Shown: positions 17,085-24,780 of the stretch, one piece after another
Layout: every line of letters begins with the position of its first letter
Position numbering within the stretch: position 1 is the first letter of the stretch
Assembly (NCBI GenBank): GCA_021730985.1
Contig: JAKFYI010000018.1
Location: forward strand, 1 to 61,304
Direction: 5' to 3'
DNA: 61,304 nucleotides
Origin: Hyphomicrobiales bacterium
Lineage (GTDB): Bacteria > Pseudomonadota > Alphaproteobacteria > Rhizobiales > Xanthobacteraceae
Program-made: the position numbers and the translations under genes
The notes under the pieces: generated by a model
What the model saw: the letters and a program-made list of their open reading frames with translations, nothing else
What the model was told of the DNA's origin: nothing
Databases searched by the model: none

Positions 17085-18062
17085 TTATTCGATCACTTCA
17101 TCGGCGCGCGCAAGCAGCGCGGGCGGCATTGTGAAACCGAGCGCTCGGGCGGTCTTGAGATTGAGGGTAAGATCGTATTTGGTCGGCTTCTGCACCGGCA
17201 GATTGCCGGCCTTCTCGCCTTTCAGTATGCGGTCTACGTACCCGGCAGCGCGGCGATACTGGGCGGCGAGATCGACCCCATAAGCCATAAGCCCGCCCTC
17301 CGTGGCCATGTAGCGATACGGATAGATCGCGGGCAGCCGATGCCGCGCTATGGCTTCGATAATAATCTGCCGGTGCACCACCGCGCCGGCGCCGACCCCA
17401 ACGATCAAACCGCCATTCGGCTCACGCGCGAATGCGTCGATGTCGCGCCGCACCTCCTCGGCGTTGCGGATCGAGAGCGGGCTGACCTCGATACCGAGCG
17501 GTTCGACTGCCACCTGCAGTGCGGCCCATTGTCCTATTCCGGCCGGATTGGCGGGCTCGCGCAACAGCCCGACGCGCGTGACGCCGGGCGCGACCTCCTT
17601 GAGTATCTGGAGCCATTTCCCGGCCAGGCTGAATTCGAATTGCGCGAAGCCCGTGGTGTTGCCGCCGGGGCGCGCCAAGCTCGCGACAAAACCGGCGCCG
17701 ACCGGATCGATCGCCTGGGGAAACACGATCGGCACGTTGGGGTTCGTGCGCTGTGCCGCGGCTACGCCGGCGCCGGCAACCAGCAGGACATCCGGCGACA
17801 GCGCCGCCAGCTCCGTCGCGGCCTGCCAATAGCGCTGGAAGTCGCCGGAGGCCCAGCGGATCTCAATGATGACGTTGCGTCCGACAATCCAGCCCAGTTC
17901 CTGCAACCCCCGCTGGAACGAGGTGACGTGCGCCTGCGCTTCCGGGTCGCCCACCATCACGTTCATCAGGATGCCGATCCGGCGCACGCGCTCCTGCGCG
18001 AACGCCACGACCGGCATTGCTGCCGCTGCGCCGACAAGGCCGATGAAAGCGCGACGCTTCAT
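17085..18062 (-). CDS. ABC transporter substrate-binding protein, PF04392 type
   Basis: Exported binding protein of 325 aa, matching the family of ABC_sub_bind (COG2984). A signal peptide covers about residues 1-22 (MKRRAFIGLVGAAAAMPVVAFA, with Tat-like RR but no full Tat motif), followed by ERVRRIGILMNV. Typical blocks are FQRGLQELGWIVGRNV, IRWASGDFQR, PIVFPQAIDPVGAGFVASLARPGGN-TG and PAIYPYRYMATEGGLMAYGVDLAAQYRRAAGYVDRIL. ATG 18062 has GGAG just upstream. No membrane components are adjacent; the family is common as orphans in Bradyrhizobium-type genomes. Ligand unknown. Confidence 0.9.
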   Translation of the reverse strand: MKRRAFIGLVGAAAAMPVVAFAQERVRRIGILMNVMVGDPEAQAHVTSFQRGLQELGWIVGRNVIIEIRWASGDFQRYWQAATELAALSPDVLLVAGAGVAAAQRTNPNVPIVFPQAIDPVGAGFVASLARPGGNTTGFAQFEFSLAGKWLQILKEVAPGVTRVGLLREPANPAGIGQWAALQVAVEPLGIEVSPLSIRNAEEVRRDIDAFAREPNGGLIVGVGAGAVVHRQIIIEAIARHRLPAIYPYRYMATEGGLMAYGVDLAAQYRRAAGYVDRILKGEKAGNLPVQKPTKYDLTLNLKTARALGFTMPPALLARADEVIE

Positions 18063-18108
18063 GCTTCTCCTTGGGACTTCACGAAAGCCGTTTGCGCCAG
18101 CCCTGATC

Positions 18109-18216
18109 GGGGGTGCGACCACAGTTTTGAAGTTTACTGCGGCCCGGTCAAAGGCAATGATAGCACCAACAAAACGGTCGCGATCAAGGCCGGGCCTTTA
18201 GGGGGTGCGACCACAG
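18109..18216. repeat. 16-bp direct repeat pair in divergent promoter region
   Basis: GGGGGTGCGACCACAG occurs exactly at 18109-18124 and again at 18201-18216, 92 bp apart, in the gap between divergent genes starting at 18062 (-) and 18228 (+). The right copy abuts the ribosome site of the plus-strand gene. Possible operator pair or duplication scar. Confidence 0.6.
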
Positions 18217-18227
18217 GGAGATTGCCT

Positions 18228-19193
18228 ATGAAAGCTTTTGTTCGATTGGCCGCGCTCGGCGCGGCGCTGCTGGTCTGCGGCGCGGCGAACGCCCAGCAAT
18301 ATCCGGCCAAGCCGGTGAAAATCCTGATCCCGTTTCCGGCCGGCGGCGTGACCGACATCGCGGGACGGCTGATCGCGCAGAAGCTGTCGGAGAAGCTCGG
18401 CCAGCAGTTCTACATCGAAAACCAGGCCGGAGCCGGCGGCAACCTCGGCATGGCAAACGTCGCGCGCGCGCCAGGCGACGGCTACACCATCCTGCTGTCG
18501 TCATCGAGCATCACGGTGAACCCGAGCCTCTATCAGAAGATGCCGTTCGACGCAGAGAAAGACCTCATCCCTGTGACCAAGGCGGGCGGCTCGCCAAATT
18601 CGTGGCTGGTGAATCCAAATTTTCCGGCCAAAACCATGAAGGAGCTGATCGATCTCATCAAGAAAGAGCCGGGCAAGCACAGCGTCGGTTCGCCGGGCGC
18701 CGGCACCACGCCGTCGCTGTCGATCGAGATGCTCCGCCTCGGTTTGGGCCTCGACTTCGTGGTGGTGCCGTTTGCCGGCGGCGGCCCGATGACGCAGTCG
18801 CTGCTCGGCGGCCACACGCCGATCGTCGCCGGCGCGATCGGCAACTCGATGAACCTGATCAAGGAAGGCAAGATCCGGGCACTCGCCGTCACCACCAAGA
18901 AGCGGCTGGAAACCGCGCCCGATGTCCCGACGCTGGAAGAGATCGGAATCAAGGGCCAGGAGGCCGAGACCATGACCGGCGTGTTCGTCCCGGCCGGCAC
19001 GCCGAAGTCGATCGTCGATCTCCTGCAGAAGAACATCGCCGAGATCGTGAATGCGCCTGACATGAAGGCGAAGCTTCTGGAGCTCGGCATCGTGCCCGAA
19101 GGCGACTCGCCGGCCTCGTTCGCGGCTTATGTCAAAGCCGACATCGCCAAGTGGAAGAAGGTGATCGAAGAAGCCAAGATTCCGAAAATCTGA
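18228..19193 (+). CDS. Bug/TctC family solute-binding protein
   Basis: Periplasmic receptor of the tripartite tricarboxylate transporter type, 321 aa. Signal peptide about 1-22 (ending GAANA, then QQYPAKPVKILIPFPAGGVTD). Family hallmarks: PFPAGGVTDIAGRLIAQ, IENQAGAGGNLG, PFDAEKDLIPV, VPFAGGGPMTQSLLGGHTP and the late D-VPTLEE-G segment. GGAG precedes the ATG. Bug proteins bind carboxylates such as citrate, tartrate or aromatic acids; binding pockets cannot be assigned by eye. First gene of a likely five-gene run that includes a second TctC and a tarD-like dehydratase, so a hydroxy-dicarboxylate ligand is plausible. Confidence 0.92.
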   Translation: MKAFVRLAALGAALLVCGAANAQQYPAKPVKILIPFPAGGVTDIAGRLIAQKLSEKLGQQFYIENQAGAGGNLGMANVARAPGDGYTILLSSSSITVNPSLYQKMPFDAEKDLIPVTKAGGSPNSWLVNPNFPAKTMKELIDLIKKEPGKHSVGSPGAGTTPSLSIEMLRLGLGLDFVVVPFAGGGPMTQSLLGGHTPIVAGAIGNSMNLIKEGKIRALAVTTKKRLETAPDVPTLEEIGIKGQEAETMTGVFVPAGTPKSIVDLLQKNIAEIVNAPDMKAKLLELGIVPEGDSPASFAAYVKADIAKWKKVIEEAKIPKI

Positions 19194-19275
19194 CCTCCTC
19201 ATCCAGCCGGACTTGCCATAGAGTTCGCGCGCCGCTGCAAAAGCGGCGCGCGAATGCGTTTTGGGAGGAATGAGA

Positions 19276-20256
19276 ATGAAGCTGCTCTTTGGGATACTTG
19301 CGGCCGGGCTTGCAATCACCGGCGCCGCGCACGCGCAAAGCACGGGCCCCGGCGGCTATCCCAACAAGCCGGTCAGAATCATCGTGCCGTTCGCGCCCGC
19401 CGGCCCGACCGATATCGCCGCGCGGCTGATCGCCGCCAAGATGACGGAAAACCTGAAGCAGCAGTTCTTCGTCGAGAACGTGGCCGGCGCCGGCGGCAAC
19501 ATCGGCATGGGCCAGGCCGCCAAGGCCGCGCCCGACGGCTACACCATCCTGTTCGTGTCATCGAGCTACGTGGTCAATCCGAGCCTGTACGACAAGGTGC
19601 CCTACGATCCGTACAAGGATTTCCGGCCGCTGACGATTGCCGCCACCGCGGCCAACGTGCTGCTGGTCAATCCGAAGGTGCTGCCGGTCAATTCGCCCAA
19701 GGAGTTGGCCGACCACATCAAGGCAAACCCCGGCAAATTCACCTTCGCCTCCGCCGGCACAGGCACCACGCCGCATCTGTCGGGTGAGCTGTTCAAGCTG
19801 ACCTACAAGCTCGACACCGTGCATGTGCCGTTCGGCGGCGCGGGTCCGGCGATCCAGTCCATTATCGCGGGCCACACGCCGCTCGCCTTCACATCGCTGC
19901 CGCCCGCCGTGCCGCACATCAAGAGCGGCTCATTGCGTGCGCTCGCGGTCGCCAACAAGACGCGGGTGGCGGTGCTGCCCGATGTGCCGACGCTGGCGCA
20001 GGCCGGCATTCCGGACCAGGAGGCCGACACCTTCCAGGCCGTGCTGGTGCCGGCGGCCGTGCCGAAGGACATCGCCGACTTCATCTACCAGGAGGTCGTC
20101 AAGGCGACCAAGGCGCCGGACGTAACGGCGAAGATGGAGCAGCTTGGCCTGGAGATCATCTGCAACACGCCCGACCAGTTCACGGCGCAGATCAAGGTCG
20201 AGATCGCCAAATGGGGCAAGGTGATCAAGGACGCGAACATCAAGCAGAGCAATTGA
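19276..20256 (+). CDS. Bug/TctC family solute-binding protein
   Basis: Second TctC receptor in tandem, 326 aa, similar to the preceding one. Signal peptide about 1-20 (MKLLFGILAAGLAITGAAHA), then QSTGPGGYPNKPVRIIVPFAPAGPTDI. Family blocks: ENVAGAGGNIGMGQAAK, VPYDPYKDFRPLT, VPFGGAGPAIQSIIAGHTPLAF and DVPTLAQAGIPDQEADTF. ATG 19276 is chosen because GGGAGGA lies at a good distance (a closer ATG at 19270 overlaps it). No TctA/TctB membrane subunits are in the window. It precedes the tarD-like gene by 137 bp occupied mainly by a palindromic repeat. Confidence 0.92.
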   Translation: MKLLFGILAAGLAITGAAHAQSTGPGGYPNKPVRIIVPFAPAGPTDIAARLIAAKMTENLKQQFFVENVAGAGGNIGMGQAAKAAPDGYTILFVSSSYVVNPSLYDKVPYDPYKDFRPLTIAATAANVLLVNPKVLPVNSPKELADHIKANPGKFTFASAGTGTTPHLSGELFKLTYKLDTVHVPFGGAGPAIQSIIAGHTPLAFTSLPPAVPHIKSGSLRALAVANKTRVAVLPDVPTLAQAGIPDQEADTFQAVLVPAAVPKDIADFIYQEVVKATKAPDVTAKMEQLGLEIICNTPDQFTAQIKVEIAKWGKVIKDANIKQSN

Positions 20257-20286
20257 TCGTTCGCTGCATTGCCGAAACCAACTCGG

Positions 20287-20380
20287 CCTCATGCTGAGGA
20301 GGCGGCGAAGCCGCCGTCTCGAAGCACGAGGCCGCCCCATCCTTCGAGACGCGGCCAAGAGGCCGCTCCTCAGGATGAGG
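20287..20380. repeat. Intergenic palindromic repeat
   Basis: Large imperfect palindrome: outer arms CCTCATGCTGAGGA (20287-20300) and TCCTCAGGATGAGG (20367-20380) with one mismatch, inner arms GTCTCGAAG (20316-20324) and CTTCGAGAC (20342-20350). It occupies most of the gap between the TctC gene and the tarD-like gene, ending just before the latter's ribosome site. It could fold in the shared mRNA and separate expression of the two halves. Confidence 0.75.
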
Positions 20381-20393
20381 GCGGAGCAACATC

Positions 20394-21560
20394 ATGCGCA
20401 TCGTCGATATCCGTGAAACCGCGATCCCGCTGAAATCGCAGATCAGCAATTCGGTCTTCGATTTCTCCGAAATGACCACGTCGGTGGTGGCGGTCATCAC
20501 CGACGTGATGCGCTCAGGCAAGCCGGTCGCGGGTTTTGCGTTCAACTCCACCGGACGGTACGCCTGCGGCGCGCAGATGCGCGACCGTTTCATCCCGCGC
20601 CTGCTCAAGACACCGCCGGACGAACTGCTCGACTCAGCCGGCAAGCTCGATCCGGCCAAGGCGCTGGCGCGCATGTTGCGCGGCGAAAAGCCCGGCGGCC
20701 ACACCGAGCGCTCGATTGCGATCGGCACCATCGAAACGGCGATCTGGGACGCGCTCGCCAAGATCGAAGACAAGCCGCTGCATCGCGTGCTGGCCGACCG
20801 CTACAACGGCGGCAAGCTTGCGGACAAGGTGTTCTGCTACGTCGGCGGCGGCTGGTACACGCCGGGCGAGACTCACAAAACGGTCCAGGACGAGATGCGC
20901 CGGCACATGGACGCCGGCTACACCATGCTGAAGATGAAGGTCGGCGGCTTGCCGCTCGCCGACGACATGCGGCGCGTCGAGGCGGTGAAGTCGATCCTGC
21001 CGGCCGGCACGCAGCTTGCGGTCGATGCCAACTGCAAATTCAATCGCGACGAGGCGCTCGCCTACGCCAAGGCGCTGGCGCCTTTCAAGCTGCGCTGGTT
21101 CGAGGAGCCGTGCGACCCGCTCGACTACGCGACGCTGGCGGAAGTCGGTTCGGTCTATGACGGCGCGCTGTCCACCGGCGAGAACCTGTTCTCCACGCAG
21201 GATGTCGAGAACCTGGTGCGGTTCGGCGGCATGAAGGCCGCGCGCAACGACGTGATCCAGATCGACCCGCCGCAGGCCTACGGCATCGCGCAATACGCCC
21301 GCACCCTTGACATGCTGGCGCGGCACAACTGGCCGCGCAGCGGGCTGTTCCCGCACGGCGGCAACTTGATGTCGCTGGCCATCGCCGCGGGCTTTGGACT
21401 GGGCGGTGCGGAGTCCTACCCCGGCGTGTTCGGCCCATTCGCGGGATACGCCGACGACCACCGCGTCGAGGGCGGCACTCTCACACTCACCGACCGTCCC
21501 GGCATCGGCTTCGAGGGGCAATCCGCGCTCTACTCGATCATGCGCGAACTGGTCGCGTAG
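20394..21560 (+). CDS. tarD: Enolase-superfamily dehydratase, D-tartrate dehydratase-like
   Basis: Mandelate-racemase-subgroup dehydratase of 388 aa. It matches the Bradyrhizobium D(-)-tartrate dehydratase family closely along its length, for example MTTSVVAVITDV, NSTGRYACGA, EKPGGHTERSIAIGTIE and GGNLMSLAIAAGFGLGGAESYP. Catalytic residues expected of that enzyme are present: KMK (K180, K182), metal ligands D211, E237 and E263, and general acid/base H321 in PHGG. TarD converts D-tartrate to oxaloacetate. Substrate specificity could differ. Two TctC receptors upstream and two downstream metabolic enzymes (lyase, hydroxyacid dehydrogenase) fit a tartrate-like acid pathway. Ribosome site GGAG is about eight bases upstream. 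Confidence 0.85.
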   Translation: MRIVDIRETAIPLKSQISNSVFDFSEMTTSVVAVITDVMRSGKPVAGFAFNSTGRYACGAQMRDRFIPRLLKTPPDELLDSAGKLDPAKALARMLRGEKPGGHTERSIAIGTIETAIWDALAKIEDKPLHRVLADRYNGGKLADKVFCYVGGGWYTPGETHKTVQDEMRRHMDAGYTMLKMKVGGLPLADDMRRVEAVKSILPAGTQLAVDANCKFNRDEALAYAKALAPFKLRWFEEPCDPLDYATLAEVGSVYDGALSTGENLFSTQDVENLVRFGGMKAARNDVIQIDPPQAYGIAQYARTLDMLARHNWPRSGLFPHGGNLMSLAIAAGFGLGGAESYPGVFGPFAGYADDHRVEGGTLTLTDRPGIGFEGQSALYSIMRELVA

Positions 21561-21605
21561 CGGACTGCATAGACGGCCCTCGCCAAAGCCCGCTATGGTT
21601 TGCCC

Positions 21606-22490
21606 ATGAGCGCAGAGAACCGCCCGACCTGGAGATCGCTGCTGGAGCGCGAAAAGCCGCTGCTCCTGCCCGGCGCTTATGACGCGCTGTCGGCGCGGCT
21701 GATCGAGCGCGCCGGATTCGCAGCCTACGTGGTCGGCGGCTATGCGCTGGTCGGCTCGCGCTACGGCATTCCGGACATCGGGCTTGCCGCATTCGGCGAA
21801 ATCAGCGCCGGCATCCGCGACATCATGGGCGCCACGCGGCTTCCGGTGCTGGTCGATTGCGACACCGGCTACGGCGACGTGAAGAACGTCACCTACACGA
21901 TCCAGGGCTACGAGCGCATGGGCGTGTCGGCGATCTTCATGGAAGACCAGGTCGCACCGAAGCGCTGCGGTCACATGGCAGGCAAAGACGTGATCCCCGC
22001 CGGCGAAATGGTGAGCAAGATCCGCGCCGCAGCGGCCGCGCGGTCGAGTCGCGACTTCTACATCATCGCGCGCACCGACGCGCGCGCCGTACATGGACTC
22101 GACGATGCGCTGCGGCGCGGCGAGATGTATCTCGAAGCCGGCGCCGACGGCCTGTTCATCGAAGCGCCACAGACGGTCGAGGAGCTGGCGAAGGTCGGCA
22201 GGACGTTCCAGGGCGTCGGCCAGTTCGCCAACATGGTTGAAGGCGGCGGCCAGACGCCGGTGCTGCCGCCCGACGAACTGCAACGCCTCGGCTTCAACAT
22301 GGTCGCCTATCCGACCACGCTGATCTTTCGCGTCGCGCGCACCGTCGAGAAGGCACTCGCCGACATGAAGGCCGGCAAGCCCGCCGACACCGGCCAGTTG
22401 GTCGATTTCGCCGGCTTCAAGGACATCACCGGCTTTGCCGACTGGACGCGCGTCGAGGAAAGTTACGCGCCGCCGCGTGAGCGGCCGTAA
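21606..22490 (+). CDS. Isocitrate lyase/PEP mutase superfamily protein
   Basis: Cytoplasmic 294-aa barrel enzyme of the ICL/PEPM superfamily. The active-site loop contains KRCGH (AP-KRCGHMAGK), so the catalytic Cys of lyases is present, along with the metal/substrate motif VDCDTGYGDVKNV, MEDQ, IIARTDARAV and EAGADGLFIEAPQT. This places it with C-C lyases (methylisocitrate, 2,3-dimethylmalate, oxaloacetase-like) and not with PEP mutase proper. It lies 45 bp past tarD and 53 bp before a D-hydroxyacid dehydrogenase, hence likely one operon. Its product could feed the dehydrogenase. Exact substrate uncertain. ATG 21606 preferred to an in-frame TTG two codons upstream. Confidence 0.87.
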   Translation: MSAENRPTWRSLLEREKPLLLPGAYDALSARLIERAGFAAYVVGGYALVGSRYGIPDIGLAAFGEISAGIRDIMGATRLPVLVDCDTGYGDVKNVTYTIQGYERMGVSAIFMEDQVAPKRCGHMAGKDVIPAGEMVSKIRAAAAARSSRDFYIIARTDARAVHGLDDALRRGEMYLEAGADGLFIEAPQTVEELAKVGRTFQGVGQFANMVEGGGQTPVLPPDELQRLGFNMVAYPTTLIFRVARTVEKALADMKAGKPADTGQLVDFAGFKDITGFADWTRVEESYAPPRERP

Positions 22491-22543
22491 CGCGTCACTT
22501 TCGTCTGGAAGTCACCGTCAAAGCCCACACAGCAAGTTCCGCA

Positions 22544-23509
22544 ATGTCCCGTCTGCTCATCCTTCTCACGTTGCCGCCTGATGTCACCGAGCAATATCGC
22601 GCGCGGCTTGGCAAGCTGTTCCCCAGCCTGACGGTCGACGTGGCGTCGCAAAAGGACAAGGCGCAGGCGGCGCTCAAGGACGCCGACATCCTCATCACCT
22701 TCGGGCAGATGATGAAGAACCTCGATCTCGGGCTGGAAGGCGCCGACAAGCTGAAGTGGGTGCAGGCGCTCGGCACCGGCCTCGACGGCATCACCGACCA
22801 GCCGTCGCTCGGCGCGGGCGTCACCGTCACTAGCCTGCACGGCGTGCATGGCGCGCCGGTGTCGGAAGCGGCGATGGCCGGAATGCTGGCGCTGTCGCGC
22901 GACATTCCCCGTTTCGTGCGCAACCAGGACACCCAGACCTGGGGCCGCTGGCCGGCCAAACTGCTGCAGGACAAGACCGTCGGCATCCTGGGCATTGGCG
23001 TGATCGCGGAGGCGCTGGCGCCGAAGTGCAAGGCGTTCGGCATGAATGTGATCGGGGTCACCTCGGTGAAGCGCCCGCTTGCGAATTTCGACAGCGTGCG
23101 CGGCATCGACGAACTGCCCGCCGTGCTGCCGCAGCTCGACTACCTGGTGCTGCTGACGCCCTACTCGCCCGCCACGCACCACATGGTGGACGCCAAGGTG
23201 TTCGCCGCGATGAAGCCGTCGAGCTACCTCATCAATGTGGCGCGCGGCGGCGTGGTGGACGAGGCCGCGCTGGTGGATGCGTTGCGCGACAAAAAGATCG
23301 CAGGCGCCGCGCTCGACGTGTTCGAGCACGAGCCGCTGCCGGCCGATCATCCGTTCTGGTCGATGAAGAACGTCATCATCACCACCCACCAGGGCGGCTT
23401 CTGCGACACCTACGTCGATCTCGCCATGCCGATCCTGGAGCACAACATGCGGTGCTTCCTGGCAGGCGACACGGCGAAGATGACCAACGTGCAGCGCGCG
23501 GCGTCCTGA
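22544..23509 (+). CDS. D-2-hydroxyacid dehydrogenase
   Basis: NAD(P)-dependent dehydrogenase of 321 aa in the D-isomer-specific family. Catalytic Arg in NVARGGVVDE, Glu in LDVFEHEPLP and His in TTHQGGF are present. The nucleotide-binding loop reads GILGIGVIAEALA, so the third Gly of GxGxxG is Ala here, unusual yet seen in some family members. It acts on the 2-oxo/2-hydroxy pair of small acids, e.g. glyoxylate, hydroxypyruvate or pyruvate. It is the last gene of the tarD run and could reduce or oxidise a product of the upstream lyase. Convergent with the flavin monooxygenase gene 25 bp away. Confidence 0.9.
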   Translation: MSRLLILLTLPPDVTEQYRARLGKLFPSLTVDVASQKDKAQAALKDADILITFGQMMKNLDLGLEGADKLKWVQALGTGLDGITDQPSLGAGVTVTSLHGVHGAPVSEAAMAGMLALSRDIPRFVRNQDTQTWGRWPAKLLQDKTVGILGIGVIAEALAPKCKAFGMNVIGVTSVKRPLANFDSVRGIDELPAVLPQLDYLVLLTPYSPATHHMVDAKVFAAMKPSSYLINVARGGVVDEAALVDALRDKKIAGAALDVFEHEPLPADHPFWSMKNVIITTHQGGFCDTYVDLAMPILEHNMRCFLAGDTAKMTNVQRAAS

Positions 23510-23534
23510 CGAGCCTGCCGCAAGCGGCTGACAA

Positions 23535-24725
23535 CTACCCCAACGCCGCGACAACGGCTTTCGCCTCGGGCACCACGTCATAGGCATAGAGGTGCTTGCG
23601 AAAATCAGCATGGGCGGCGAGTTCCGCGTCGCGCTTGCGCAGGTCCGTGTAGGTGTCCATCGAATCGACGCGCAGACCGTTCTTGCGGGCGCCAAGCTGG
23701 ACCTCGGCGACGCGTTCGCGGCGCAGCCGCTCGTAGGCGTTCAGCGCCGCAGGAGCGCCTGCGGCGTCCACTTCCGCAAGGATGGTCGCCAGCGCCATAC
23801 CGTCCTCGATCGACTGGTTTGCACCCTGGCCGAGATGCGGCAGCATCGGATGCGCGGCATCGCCGAGCAGCGTCAGCCGTCCCCTGGTCCAGGTCGGCAG
23901 CGGTTCGCGGTCGTACAGCGCCCAGCGGAAGCAATGGTCCACCTGCTTCAGCACCGCGCCGATACGCGGATCCCAGCCCTCGAATTCGGCGCGCAACGTG
24001 TCGGCATCGCCGGGCGCGGACCACGACTCCTTCATTTCCTCGTCGGTCGGCACGAAGCCGACGTAATTGAACATCGTGCCGTGGCGCACGGGGAAGACGA
24101 GGAAGTGCTTGGACGGCCCGGCCCACATCTCCCAGCGGTCCATCGGCCAGTCCGGCAGCCGCTCGCGCGGCACCAGCCCGCGGTAGGAAATGGTGCCGTG
24201 GAACACCGGCTTGGACGGCGGAAAGACAAACGGCCGCAACTCGGAATGAATGCCGTCCGCGGCAACCACAACATCGGCCTCGGCGACGGCACCGTTGGCG
24301 AATGTCACGCGCGCCGCGCCGCCATCCTGCTCGAACCCGGTGGCGCGGTGTCCGCAATGCACGATGTCCGGCGGCAGCGCCGCGGCGAGAAAGTCCACCA
24401 GGTCGGCGCGATGCATGCCGAACAAGGCATTCCAGCCGAACGCGTCCGTGACCTGCACGGGCGCGATCGGTTTGCCGTCATGGCGGAGATAGCGCGAGCC
24501 GGTTCCAAGCCGGGCACCCCATTTCTCGACAGCCGGCTCCAATCCGACCCGCTTGAGATGGCGCACACTGTTGGGGGTGAGCATCACGCCGGCGCCGATC
24601 TCGCCGAGGGCGGGCGCCTGCTCATAGACCGAAACGCGCAGGCCTAGCGCGAGCAGCGCATTGGCGGCGAACAGGCCGCCGATTCCGCCCCCGACGATCA
24701 CGACGTGAGGCCGCGCTGCCGCCAT
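23535..24725 (-). CDS. FAD-dependent monooxygenase, salicylate-hydroxylase-like
   Basis: Class A flavoprotein aromatic hydroxylase of 396 aa. The three fingerprint motifs are present: N-terminal VVIVGGGIGGLFAAN (Rossmann GxGxxG), VVAADGIHSELRPFV (DG motif) and LTLLGDAAHPMLPHLGQGANQSIEDG (GD motif). It resembles the salicylate/3- or 6-hydroxybenzoate/6-hydroxynicotinate hydroxylase cluster. ATG 24725 has GAAGGG seven bases upstream; longer frames overlap the divergent gene's promoter. It is divergent from the FAD-dependent dehydrogenase (55 bp gap), suggesting shared control. Substrate is not evident. Confidence 0.88.
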   Translation of the reverse strand: MAAARPHVVIVGGGIGGLFAANALLALGLRVSVYEQAPALGEIGAGVMLTPNSVRHLKRVGLEPAVEKWGARLGTGSRYLRHDGKPIAPVQVTDAFGWNALFGMHRADLVDFLAAALPPDIVHCGHRATGFEQDGGAARVTFANGAVAEADVVVAADGIHSELRPFVFPPSKPVFHGTISYRGLVPRERLPDWPMDRWEMWAGPSKHFLVFPVRHGTMFNYVGFVPTDEEMKESWSAPGDADTLRAEFEGWDPRIGAVLKQVDHCFRWALYDREPLPTWTRGRLTLLGDAAHPMLPHLGQGANQSIEDGMALATILAEVDAAGAPAALNAYERLRRERVAEVQLGARKNGLRVDSMDTYTDLRKRDAELAAHADFRKHLYAYDVVPEAKAVVAALG

Positions 24726-24780
24726 CACACACCCTTCCGATCTGCAATTTGCATGTACGATAGCGCGGGACACGGAGCGA

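Noticed and set aside
18109..18216. Direct repeat as a CRISPR or transposon target duplication
   Set aside because: Only two copies, no cas genes, no transposase or terminal inverted repeats between them; kept as a possible operator.
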